Source: Hetaerina americana (lineage: Eukaryota > Arthropoda > Insecta > Odonata > Calopterygidae). From it: 64,000 nt of DNA. Each line of letters opens with the position of its first letter. The stretch's first letter is position 1. The stretch is from the NCBI GenBank assembly GCA_022747635.1, contig JAKTNV010000020.1:3943501-4007500 (forward strand), written 5' to 3'. The translations under genes and the position numbers were made by a program. Shown here piece by piece: positions 9,568 to 19,841 of the stretch. Under the pieces are notes generated by a model that had not been told where the DNA came from, ran no database searches, and was given only the letters and a program-made list of their open reading frames with translations.

Positions 9568-10276
9568 TGAGACACAGGCAATATTTTTCTCCAGAAGAAA
9601 CATTGACAATCCGAATCCATTAAAAGTAGAAGGAGAACCAATAGAATGGAAAGACACGGCGCTCTACCAAGGCATTACACTGGATGCGACATTACACTTC
9701 GCCCCACACATAAGAAAAGTTATTTCAAAAGCAGCTGGTAATAGAGCAGGCCTCTCATACCTGCTAAGGTCAAAAGAAATCGACAAAAAACTTAAATTAA
9801 AAATTTAAACGGCATGCATAAGACCTACAATGACATACGCCAGCAGGTCATGGGCTGGAATGGCAAATGGGACCGACAAATCCAATTTAAGTGCATTCGA
9901 AAAGAAAACCCTTGGGGTGGACCTGCGTCTGCAAGATTACTGCGCCGTGGAGGAATTATATTTGACAGCCGGAATATAACAAATAAATGAATACATTAAA
10001 AATTATGCCATCAAGTTCTACAAAATACACGAAGTGCTTGAAGAAATACTACGGAACATTGGAAATAATACAGTTAACAGAAAATTGGATATTCACAAAA
10101 GACCCAGAGCTGTCACCGAAGAAGAAAGTGACAAACCCTTAACAAAAAAAGGACGAAGAGAAATTTAAAAATTAGCTGAGGTAGATCAGCAAAAAATAAG
10201 TAGATTCGCTTAGACGGAAACGACCGCATTGGGTAAGGCACTAGGGAGGCACTCCTAAGAAGTATAGAGCCACTCA
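9568..10276 (+). pseudogene. Jockey-type RT C-terminal fragment nested in PLE
   Basis: The plus-strand translation carries the region just after the RT catalytic core of Jockey-clade elements: PNPLKVEGEPIEWKDTALYQ, then GITLDATLHFAPHIRKV, LSYLLRSKEIDKKLKLKI, then in the next frame RPTMTYASRSWAGMANGTDK. It is 5'-truncated and broken by stops near 9805, 9980 and 10165. There is no poly(A) before PLE sequence resumes, which is odd for a target-primed insertion. It could be a template-switch chimera instead. Confidence 0.75.
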
Positions 10277-10283
10277 GGATCAG

Positions 10284-10308
10284 CTGATGATGACGTGCAA
10301 CGTCGAAA
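10284..10308 (+). ncRNA. Hammerhead-like ribozyme core in PLE 3' end
   Basis: CTGATGA at 10284-10290, a perfect 5-bp hairpin GACGT-GCA-ACGTC at 10292-10304, then GAAA at 10305-10308, followed by CCTGGGTC (possible ACC/GGU stem III and GUC cleavage triplet). All invariant core nucleotides are present. Upstream GGATCAG and downstream GTGTTTTT do not pair as stem I, so this may be non-functional. Confidence 0.45.
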
Positions 10309-10490
10309 CCTGGGTCGTGTTTTTAAAATAAAGTATGTGGAATTACCAAGTCAATTATTTCATTTCATTTTAATATGCTATGCAAATTCCATAAAGTTTT
10401 ACGCCTGAGACAACAAACAATCACACATGTTTCTTCCGTTCAAGAATGTTATCATCTTTATAACTTTGATTGTCTCTCGAAAAAATATAG

Positions 10491-11725
10491 CTATTTGTAA
10501 TTTCTGAATTTTACTGTTTTAAAAAAGATAATACTACCTTGATCAAAAAGTTCCCGGAATAACCACCGTGTGGCGCTCCCATCGTTCCGATTTGAGTTCT
10601 GTTTTTTTGTTAAATTGGTACATCTGTTGTTGATATTCCCTTTAAATCTTAGTGTCATACCTTGACATTTGCAAAAGTTACGGTCGGTTTTCGGTATGTC
10701 CATCAGTGCTTCCTGCGATTTTTCCATTACTTCCTCTCGGCTGCTAAAACGCGTTCCCCGTAATGGTTTTTTAACTCGATTGAACAGAAAGAAGTCACAG
10801 GGAGCCAAATCAGGTGAATTCGGTGGCTGTTGGATGGTATTTGTTGCATTTTTCGTCAAAAAATTACGAATAATGATAGCACTGTGTGACGGTGCGTTAT
10901 CATGGTGCAAAATCCACGAGTTTTCTGCCCACATTTCTGGTCTCTTTCGGCGAATTGCTTCACGCAAACGTCTCATAACGCCCAAATAATACTCTTTGTT
11001 TACTGTCTGGCCTTCTGGCAAAAATTCATGATGCACTACACCGTTGTAATCCATGAAAACCGTCAGCATTGCCTTCTTTTTTGACTGAAAACGACGTGGT
11101 TTTTTTGGTCTCGGCTCATTTGGTGAACGCCATTCACTTGCCTGATGTCTGGATTGCGTGTCGTACTCATAAACCCACGTCTCGTCTCCAGTAATGATCC
11201 TTTTGATGAATGTGGGATCGGATTCAGCCTCGCAAATCATGTCTTTTGCGACGTCAACACGGTCTCTTTTTTGCATGAAATTGAGGTCTTTTGGCACCAA
11301 CTTTGCTGCTACACGACGGAAACCCAAATCATTAACCACAATGTCTTGGGCGGATCCATAGGCAATGTTCAAGTCCTCCGCTATTTCTCTGATGGTTAAT
11401 TTGCGGTTATTGACCAACATTTCTTTTACTTTATCAATTTTTTCACCGACTTTCGATGTCGATGGTCTGCCACTGCGTTCATCATCTTCGATTGACTCAC
11501 GACCACTTCTGAACCGCTCGTGCCACTGGTAAACGACCGTTTTTTTAGAGAATCGTTGCCGAAACACTTTTCCAACATTTCCAACGTCCGTGCGCCACTA
11601 AATCCGTTTTTTACGCAAAATTTAATACAAGTTCGTTGTTGCAAATTTAAATCCATTTCTGAAATTGTAAAAAATCGCCAACACACACAGAGATAGATGT
11701 ACTCTTGGCTACGTAACTTTTGCAA
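10491..11725 (-). pseudogene. mariner transposase, D,D34D, one frameshift
   Basis: This class cuts and pastes the element at TA sites in the nucleus. The N-terminal frame (from about 11660, MDLNLQQRTCIKF) carries the first helix-turn-helix. The second frame carries the WHERFRSG and DDERSGRPS linker, a second HTH, then catalytic TGDETWVYEYD, HHDNAPSH and SPDLAPCDFFLF. I count 34 residues between the second and third Asp, the mariner spacing. All three Asp are present. The frames meet at an A7 run (11540-11546 on the plus strand), and one missing A explains the break. The C-terminus beyond PKTD is lost: the frame reads on through the TIR and stops at 10491, outside the element. Confidence 0.9.
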
Positions 11726-11861
11726 ATGTCAAGTTATGACACTAAGATTTAAAGGGAATATCAACTACAGATGTACCAATTTAACAAAAAAAACAGAACT
11801 CAAAACGGAACGATGGGAGCGCCACACGGTGGCTATTCCGGGAACTTTTTGATCAAGGTAG
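10534..11861 (-). mobile_element. mariner element, nearly complete, 149-bp TIRs
   Basis: A 1328-bp element flanked by TA (10532-10533 and 11862-11863). TIRs 10534-10682 and 11712-11861 begin CTACCTTGATCAAAAAG and are nearly identical over about 149 bp, far longer than the roughly 30 bp usual for mariner. The transposase is encoded on the minus strand in two overlapping frames. The left TIR starts immediately after the PKTD segment of the transposase, so the normal C-terminal tail is replaced by an inverted copy of the 5' end. Confidence 0.93.
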
Positions 11862-11863
11862 TA

Positions 11864-13729
11864 TGTGAAGTACATCAAATCACGGATAATGAAATCTGAG
11901 CTGAATAGAAATCCATGGTAATATGCTTCCCTTTTAGCCAAGTGTCCAAACTTTGAGTTCCCACCCGTGATAGCCATGTATGATTGTTTTAATATCAATT
12001 GTATCCGATCAAATGATGAGGGAACGAAAAATTGCTCTTGTCTAATAGTTAAATGCCCAAATCTTGTAATTCATTTCAATTGTAAATGAGACCTAAACGT
12101 ATTTACGTATTCCGTATATCCTGAAAGTTATGCAACGTGCGCATCACATCGAAGTGTTTTGCGCCTAACTTCCCGGCGATTTCTTTGACCTAAAAATGCC
12201 GAGACACCATTCATTCCACAGCCTCTTAATAAAAAAAATGATGATTTGGACACTTACCTTGCAACAGAGATATTTCACTACCTCATTGCACTTCCATTAA
12301 TTTTACCGTATTTTGGGAATGTTTATCTCCCTTCATGTTCGTATTTTTTCTCGTGAGTTTGAACCGATAAATGATTATAAATTGATATTAATTGCGTGAG
12401 ATTTTACATAGTACATTTTATGTTTCTCATCTTATCTATTCGGCATTATTATACGGATTGCTGTGGTAAAATAACACGCTTTGTGTCTTCATAAGTTCAC
12501 TGTTACGTCATTATGAGGTGAATATGGAAGCGTTGCTAAAAGATATCATCTTTAGAGACAAAAATGGGTTGGCACTCGGGTAGGGTTAGTTTACTTTAAT
12601 TCTTTTATTATTTACAGAAATTGAAGCCAGAGATTTTAAAATGAACAACTTAAAAATAATGCCTGGAAGAGGGTAAACATGTTCCAATACAGGCGCAGCG
12701 CCTGTAAGCTGATACCGAAGTATTCCTTTAATGATTTGTTTGTCGTAATTCCCAATTTTAGGCACAGCTGGAAGTATTTCTTTGTTATTTAGTTCATTCT
12801 GTCCAATCGAACAGTACAATGGTTATAAAATGACGAAAAACCATTTTTGTAATTAGTATCAAATATTAGTCCATGGACTCGGAGGAATTTCCTCAAATGA
12901 AAGCGAATGGAGAACGAAAATAAAGTAATTCTATGGCTTTAAAATATATTTTAAACCGTCATGTCTGGTGACTTCAAAAACCTGTTGGCATTAGTATTGC
13001 CGGAGGGCTCTATACTATTCTTATTCTTGTTTAGGCCAGTATTGCCAAATGTTTTCTCGTTATTTTATCCTATAATATAGCTAAACTTAAAGGCGCGAAT
13101 ATACGTTTTAAATATTGATTAATTTTAAAGGTTCCATTATTGTTAAAATATTTTACTGCTCTATCAGGGAATAATGGATTTGAAATGACAATGAGAGACA
13201 CTGAAACGCATTCATAGCGTTTATTTAAATAGAGTGTTATCTAAAGGAGCACTTGTTTAATATATGTTAAATAAATAAGACATAATAAAACGAAATACAA
13301 TATTTCCATCCACATCATCCTTCTTACGAATTCATCTCTTGTGAGTACAGGTTACTTGACCTTGGCATGGAATTTTTAGCCTGAGGAAGATTTTTATAAG
13401 ATACAGATTAATTTGGAGCAGAAGCATATTTAGTATACATTAGACACATCTCAAAGACTTACAACCATTGTTAATAATTAGCGTCAAGGTCTCAGAGATG
13501 TTTGAGGATTGTTTTTAATAATTGAAAACGAAATTTATGAATATCGAAACATTGAAGTGTGTATAAGAACAAGAAGTAACCAGCAACCAGTGACTAACCT
13601 TATTGAGATACGCGATTGCTTTATTTATAAATGCTCGTTACTCAATTAATATATTCTAGGATAGTTATTAAGAAAAAAAAGAAAACGATACTTTCATATT
13701 ATTTTTCTCTCACAAATTAGTTTTGATTC
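11864..13729. other. AT-rich stretch, no recognisable feature
   Basis: No shared repeats and no ORFs with recognisable similarity. Confidence 0.55.
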
Positions 13730-14130
13730 CAGGGTTTCCTAAAAACACCCGTGCGTTGTTCCATCTGCCTGGAATGCCATTCGGCGCTGACGTTTCAGCC
13801 AGCATCTTCTGATCCGTATTGGGTACTGATGGGGATGGGTACTGAGATTTGACCGGATTATAGAGGTTGTTCACATATCTAGTGGTATTCTGATAGGCTA
13901 TTGTGTTCCAGGTCTCAGATTTTTTGCCGGTAAATGATTCTAACCGAATAATATTTTTCTAGCAAAATGAAAGTGTCATTTGTGCATCAGAGTGGACCCC
14001 TGTTAAAATAAAACTAGTGCTTGTCGGTCTACGTCCTGCTTATTCTTTGAAATGCCACCGTATTTGAGATGAATAATGGTTTCTGCCATTATGATACTGG
14101 GAAAGATTATACTCTACCTTATTATTTCTG
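13730..14130 (-). mobile_element. Probable Penelope-like 3' remnant
   Basis: The minus strand contains CAGAAGATGCTGGCTGAAAC followed by GTCAGC. This is the arrangement seen just before the 3' end of many PLEs (a GAAGATG block, short hairpin, GAAACGTC). Upstream sequence has no intact coding frame. The call rests on this short motif and the style of the 3' UTR. Confidence 0.4.
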
Positions 14131-14557
14131 ATCATATTTATTTATAAGTCGCGGAAAAAAGTGCCATTCTGCTGGTAGTCTTCGATGCCAAAGACATGCT
14201 TATTGGCAAAGGTCACACTTAACTGTGGCTGGGTGGAGGCCGCGGGGTGGCTGATATGCGCGGAAATATGAATCAATCACCTTTCAAGTGACGAATACAG
14301 CGTCTCGCATACAACAAAGTTACAAAAAGCATTATATTTTTTACAGCGCACGTTCAATAAAATGAACCTTTTTTAAAATTATTCTTTTAAATTTCAAAAT
14401 TACGGTGTAGCATATTTTTTAAAAATAAATTACGTGGATTAAAAATTATGATCTGTTTTTAATAAACACCCGTCGTTGGTTCTCCATTGGTTATAGGTCA
14501 AAAAAGTATTTTAATTTGAACTATGCTGATTTCAGTCATCTTTAAAACCACATTTTA

Positions 14558-15836
14558 CGAGAGTGCCCCAGAAGAACCCGACCCATTAAAAAAAATATTT
14601 TGGAAAAAATATATTTGTTCTGCAACCTAATCTGCATTCAGCTCTATACACTTTTACCAGCGATGTTCAATAAGTTCAACACCATTTTCATAACCGTCTT
14701 GCTTCTCAAAATTGCCATTAACTGTCGACATCACTTCTTCACGGATAGAAAATCTTTGACCACCGAGTCATGTTTTCACGTTTGCGAACAGAAAATAATC
14801 TGAGGGGGCTATATCTGGCGAATATGGTGCAAGAGGTAGCGATTGAAACTTTAATTCAGGAATTTTGACCATTGCAACAACCGATTTGTGAGCTGGTGTA
14901 TTGGCTTGATGAAACAACACTTTCATCTAAGCCAAATGCGGGCGGCCGCTTTTGCTTGATTTCTCCATCAAACGTTGCAATAAGTTTGCATAATACTCAC
15001 CGTTGATATTTTTTCCTTTTCAGGATATTCAATGAAAATTATCCCACGCGCTTCCCAAAAAACCGATGCCCTGGCCTTGCCTGCAGATAAAACGGTATTC
15101 GCCTTCTTTGGAGGCGGTTCTCTCTTTTGAATCCATTGTTTCGATTGTTTTGTCCCGAGTATGAAGTAATGGACCCATGTTTCATCCATGGCTATGAAAC
15201 GGCGCAAAAATTCTGCTTCATTGCTGTAAAAACTTGCCTAACACTCAATTGAAACATTTTCACGAAACTGGTTTTGCTCGATTGTGAGCAAACTCGGCAC
15301 CCATCTTGCACTCAGCTTTCTCATTTCCAAATTTTCAGTTAATACGTTTCAGTTAATACCGCAGTATTTTAATGCTTTAGTGTCTGCTAGCTCGCGCACT
15401 TTCAGTCAACGAACATCCGGTATAACTTTGTGGATTTTCTTCACAGTTTCGTCACCTCATTTGGTCGAACAAGTCTCTACTCGTCTTGACAGCTCGTACG
15501 GCCTCGTTTCAACTCTGCTACCCAATATCTTTTTCTGCTGTAAACGAAGGAGAAGACTCACGCAAAGTAGAATCCTGTTCAGCTTTAATATTGGTTGGGC
15601 TGAGGCCTTTCAAATAAAAGTATTGTATCACATCAAGATGACCAATTTTCTCCTATTTTCACAAATTAACTGCAATCGTTCACTACTGATGGCTGCACCA
15701 AAAAATACTAAACAACGTGGCGTCTTCACACTTGAAACATATGCTTTATAAATTGCGCACTTTTTAATACAGTGATATTTTTCAAGCAACTACAGCCCTC
15801 TCTAGGTCAGGCCGGTTACTAATGGGACCACCTACG
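14558..15836 (-). mobile_element. mariner element, full length, inactivated
   Basis: About 1279 bp between TA dinucleotides, the typical mariner size. The ends are degenerate inverted repeats (TACGAGAGTGCCCC on the left; TACGTAGGTGGTCCC as the complement of the right). The minus strand encodes a decayed transposase of the SETMAR-like type. Confidence 0.78.
14620..15760 (-). pseudogene. mariner transposase with stops and lost catalytic Asp
   Basis: Readable pieces in order: an N-terminal HTH region, RWVPSLLTIEQ, then MDETWVHYF with the first Asp intact, a segment KQSKQWIQK..PPPKKA, then VLFHQANTPAHKS where the family has HxDNAPAH, and YSPDIAPSDYFLFANVKTW with the third Asp intact. The second catalytic Asp codon is Ala (GCC, at 14903-14905 on the complement), and several stops and frameshifts occur (near 15245, 15400, 15600). 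This element is dead and has no nearby helper of the same sequence type. Confidence 0.82.
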
Positions 15837-15838
15837 TA

Positions 15839-16984
15839 GAGTGGTCGTTTATTTCCTCACTCTATGCTCGGCTGGGTCTTGTTTGAAAAATACCTACGTC
15901 AGAGTTTATGAATAAAAACAATGACAAAAGGTTGTTCTTTGACAGTTGTGGACGCATAAAAGATAACAATGGACGAAAATTTATTTGAAGTAAATTTTCA
16001 TGAAAACTGATTTCAGTACCGTTTGTAACTAAAATGATACCAAGTTAACCTATATTAGAAAATAAAATAGTCTTTGGTCAATCCTAAGTCAATTTGTACT
16101 TTTTTGCAAGCACATTACAGGAAATCTCTTGTTACAGAAACACATTAGCATGCGGAAAACATCTTCTGTCAATATGTTAACAATATCCTTGGGAATCTAG
16201 AACATCGCCATAAGCACAAACCAGTGACTGGAAAAAAGGTCATTTTCAAGACAATCTCTGAGTACATGTTTTTTTGTGCGGTATTGTTACTTCTAGATGA
16301 AAGATTCAAAGACCCCCTCTTTCATTCCCCCTCTTCTGCGCTATTCTTAGCCGAGAAAACCATCGCAATTATCACTAACGATCAAATTGTAGAATTTAAC
16401 TTTAATTTTTGTGTAATTAGGGTATTTTTCGTATTTATGGCTGTTTATCGTATTTGCGGTAAAAAGATTTGTACTTCATAAATTATTTCAGCCTAATATA
16501 ATTGAAAATAAAAAAGTTTTTCTCCTTAAACAGAAGCTATAGAATCAAAGGTGCTGTGGTAATTTTCCTACCCTTGTATATTTTCTAGAAATCAAATGCA
16601 AACAAATATTGCGTTTGAAGAATTCGTTTACCTAGCAAATGTGTCCAATAGTTGCTCGGGAAAAACGAACCAAAACCAATACAGTAGGTAAAAAAATCCA
16701 GATCTTTAAATGTTTTAAATGAGGGGAGCTAGTTTTAGTCGAAAATTCTTTTCAAAGTTAACTTAATATGAAGACGCAATTTAAAATTAACGTAAATTAT
16801 AAACCCTTTTTCAAAATTCGCTTCTAACAGGAGAGAAATATTTTAAAGCCAGGGTCATTTTAATTTTGATGAAAAATAATAATAAAGGTAGACAATAATA
16901 TGATTGTATGATCATTATTAGTTAATCTACCGGTTGAGATAGGTTATTCGATGGACAAAGCTACCAAATAAATATTTTGTGGCT
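15839..16984. other. AT-rich stretch, no recognisable feature
   Basis: Only short ORFs (up to 85 codons) with no similarity I recognise. Confidence 0.55.
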
Positions 16985-16989
16985 CCTAA

Positions 16990-17233
16990 CAAAACTCATA
17001 ATCCAGCATCCTACTCTACATCAGGTCTGGCTTCATCTCTGAGTACTTTCTTCCGCCCTTCATCCCATCCAACATCCCTATCCTTTTCCTTCCCTTTCCT
17101 CGTTTGCCCAACATTCTCCCCTCTATCGCGGGCTTCAACATCCCACTGCCGGTCAAAACCCCTTTCATCCACTTTTTCTGCCTCCATAGGATTTCTCCCA
17201 ACAAACCCCTGTCTTCGTACACCATACAAAGTA
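16990..17233 (-). pseudogene. RTE C-terminal domain, distal to the mariner insertion
   Basis: Minus-strand EDRGLLGEILWRQKKWMKGV, then AIEGRMLGKRGKGRKRIGML and GGRKYSEMK match the basic tail (RxRWxGHxLRG, EGRxxGxRGRGR) that follows RT in RTE elements. This shows that the element continues on the far side of the mariner and that the mariner inserted later. Confidence 0.8.
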
Positions 17234-17986
17234 CGAGGGTCATCCGGAAAGTAGTACCCGTTCGTGAAATAAAGACACAAAAGTAAATATGAACAAACAT
17301 AAAAAATTTTATTTGAAAGAGGATACTTTAAACTACTTCTCAACATAATCTCCAAGCAAATTAAGGCATTTGTCATAACGTGTGACAAGTTTCTGTATTC
17401 CTGCTGCATAGTCCTTCGCCGCCAGCTCATTGGGATACGCGAGGGACCCATCTTGCACAAATTTTTGCATAATGCAGATGGTGTTTAACAATTTCATGAA
17501 CAATTGTTCGAGAAACATTGGGAAAATGCTCACAGATGTCATCAATTGTGACGCGCCGATCGTTCCTCACGAATTCGTCAACTGAGCTCACCAGTTGGTC
17601 TGTAATGACAGACGGTCTCCCCGAACGCTCATCGTCGTGTGTGTTCCCCCTCCCCATGTTGAAGTTGCGACACCACCGCCGAACAGACGACTCGTCCATT
17701 ACATTGTCTCCATACACCTCCTTTAATTGGCGATGAATATCACATGGGCGAACGTTTCTTGCATTGAGGAATTTAATCACTGCCCTCACTTCACAACTGG
17801 CGGCGTTCTCAATTTTTTTAAACATTGTAAACAATCACAGAAACAACACAGGCAATGCTAGCGTCACGCAACTTGGCTCAGAGAAGGCAGACAAGCCACT
17901 GAAGCTATCTGACCTCGTCCAGCGGCTACTCGCGTCGTCAGCACTTCATGCGGCACGAACGGGTACTACTTTCCGGATGACCCTCG
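17234..17986 (-). mobile_element. Internally deleted mariner nested in RTE
   Basis: 753 bp flanked by TA (17232-17233 and 17987-17988), with perfect 33-bp TIRs beginning CGAGGGTCATCCGGAAAG. The central catalytic third of the transposase is missing, so it is non-autonomous. Perfect TIRs suggest relatively recent mobilisation by an outside transposase. Confidence 0.93.
17427..17834 (-). CDS. mariner DNA-binding-domain-only ORF, 135 aa
   Basis: The frame starts MFTMFKKIENAASCEVRAV and holds the complete bipartite DNA-binding region of a mariner transposase: a first HTH (NARNVRPCDIHRQL), the GRGNTHDDERSGRPS linker and a second HTH (ICEHFPNVSRTIVHEIV), then KICARWVP. A deletion joins it out of frame to the C-terminal remnant RYDKCLNLLGDYVEK at 17333-17400. 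No catalytic Asp is left. A protein that binds TIRs but cannot cut could act as a repressor, but expression is unknown. The frame may be open only because the copy is young. Confidence 0.7.
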   Translation of the reverse strand: MFTMFKKIENAASCEVRAVIKFLNARNVRPCDIHRQLKEVYGDNVMDESSVRRWCRNFNMGRGNTHDDERSGRPSVITDQLVSSVDEFVRNDRRVTIDDICEHFPNVSRTIVHEIVKHHLHYAKICARWVPRVSQ

Positions 17987-18076
17987 TACTTCCTCGTTTG
18001 TTTTCTTCTCGGTCCATTTCACCTCCATTCTTCTCCACACCCACATTTCAAAAGACTCCAATCAACGTCTGTCCTC

Positions 18077-19154
18077 CTACTTCAATGGCCACGTTTCCGC
18101 GCCGTACATAGCTACGCTCCATATCAAAGTTTTTACAAGTCTTTTCTTAACATCCTTACTCAACGTCCCTGTCATCAACTCCCTCCTCCTTGGGAAAGCC
18201 TCTTTGCCTAGCGATATTCTTCTCCTTACGTCCCTACTACTTTGACCGTGTTGGTCCGAAACACTTCCGAGATACGTTAACTGTTCTACCTGCTCTAGTT
18301 TTTGCCCTCTTATTTTAATATTTAGCTTAGCCTTTTTCTTTCTAGAAAATCGCATAACCTTTGTTTTATTAATACTGATTCTCATCTCATACCTGTTGCA
18401 CTGAATTTCCAATTCACTCAGCAATTTTTGTAACCCCTTGGCAGACTGACAAACTAAAGCTTGGTCATCAGCAAACCTAACTGATTTTACGAATTCCCCG
18501 CCCACTTTCACCTCCAGTTATTCCCATGCCTCTTTAATCATTTTCTCTGCATACAGGCTGAAGAGCAACGATAATAATGGGCAAGTCTACCTTTCTCCTC
18601 TTCCTAATACTGTCCCCGTTCCCCACTTGCACTTGAGCAGTCAGAGACATGTCCATGTTGTGGACTGGCCTCCTATCCCTCCAATTTATTCCTATTTTCG
18701 GCAAGGTACTCATTAGTTTTCCCCAATTTACTCTGTCAAACGCTTTTTCAAAATCTACGAAACAGGCTAATACTTCCTGGTTGTACTCTATATTCCTGTC
18801 GATTAATAATCTCATTACTGCAATGGCATCAGGCGTACCTCTCCCCTTCCTAAATCCAAAGTGATCATCCCCTAAATAATCATTTGCTCTACTCTCTACC
18901 CAATTGTTTATGATCCTGAGAACAACTTTAGCTGCGTGGGATACCAAACTTATTGTCCTGTAGCCCTAACATAATGTGGTCTTTACCTTTTTCGGAATAG
19001 GAACTAAAACTGATTTCACAAAGTCTTCCGGAGAGATTCCTTCCTCATAAATACTACGAAACAACCCATATAACCTCTTCCTCCCGTATTTTCCTAAATA
19101 TTTCAATAGTTCCGCGGGAATTATGTCCACCCCCATGGCCTTATTTGGTTTCAT
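18077..19154 (-). pseudogene. RTE reverse transcriptase domain
   Basis: Motifs in order on the minus strand: KPNKAMGVDIIPAELLKYLG, IPKK near 18980, GFRKGRGTPDAI (about 18824-18860), FVDFEKAFDRVNW (about 18723-18761), VRFADDQALVC with the catalytic ADD (about 18448-18485), then QKLEQVEQLTYLGS and AETWPLK. This is the canonical RTE RT order. A frame break near 18955 and a stop near 18520 inactivate it. It continues past 18077 in another frame up to the mariner insertion at 17986. Confidence 0.88.
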
Positions 19155-19460
19155 CTCCCTTAATGTCCTTTCTATGTCATCGTCTAGTATGCCTGGATCT
19201 AAGCTATCTTCCTCTACGTCATGTTAATTTTCTATGTCTAACTTTGTTGATCGAAATTCTTTACTATTCAGTTTTTATCTGTATTCCTTCGATCTTTTCG
19301 ATATTATCTTACACGCCTTATGCCTATCTGGTAGCATAAATCTTCCTTTCTTACTTCCCGATAACGATTTAACTTTTCTGTTCAGCGCACCGATTTCACC
19401 CTTCCTCTGCAGACTTTTCATATCCTCGCACTGCATCTTCCACTATGCTTCTTTTGATTT

Positions 19461-19500
19461 ATTGTTGCCCGCCTCAATTTATTGTTGCCCGCCTCAATTT
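19461..19500. repeat. 20-bp tandem duplication inside RTE linker
   Basis: ATTGTTGCCCGCCTCAATTT occurs twice in succession. The homologous region of the second RTE copy (about 48470-48500) has it once, so it arose in this copy and shifts the frame. Confidence 0.85.
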
Positions 19501-19841
19501 ATTGTTTATTTCTTTTTACTTAATTTTGCCTAACTCTCTATTCACATTCTTTCATTTTCTCCGCTCATCCATCCTTGTAATCATCTCATCCCGGATCCCT
19601 GGTTCCCTAGTCCTTTTAGGGTTAACGTTTCCAATATTGTCTTATGCGGCTTTGGATAACCCTTTCTTGATACTTTCCCATTTTTCTTCGATAGTACTTA
19701 GCTCTTTACTATCCTCCATGAATTCCTCTACCGCCTGTTTGTACTCGTTCCTTTTCAAACCATTTAATACTTCTACGTTCCATTTTCTAACTTGCCGCCC
19801 CTGCCTTATCGTTTTGAAACGGACGCTACATTTCATAATAA

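Larger units (their letters stand above)
9226..10371 (+). mobile_element. Inverted PLE fragment (endonuclease tail + 3' end), interrupted
   Basis: The plus strand 9226-9442 encodes the last part of the same GIY-YIG domain as the minus-strand copy, then the same 3' UTR including the GCTTCTAT segment at about 9560. The 3' end resumes at about 10277 (CAGCTGATGATGACG) and finishes near 10371. The two termini (7717-7820 and 10277-10371) are inverted repeats. The gap between 9568 and 10276 is filled by a Jockey-like fragment. Confidence 0.82.

Noticed and set aside
10284..10320. Calling a proven, active hammerhead ribozyme
   Set aside because: The core and a possible stem III are present, but flanking sequence does not pair to form stem I, so only a hammerhead-like core is claimed.
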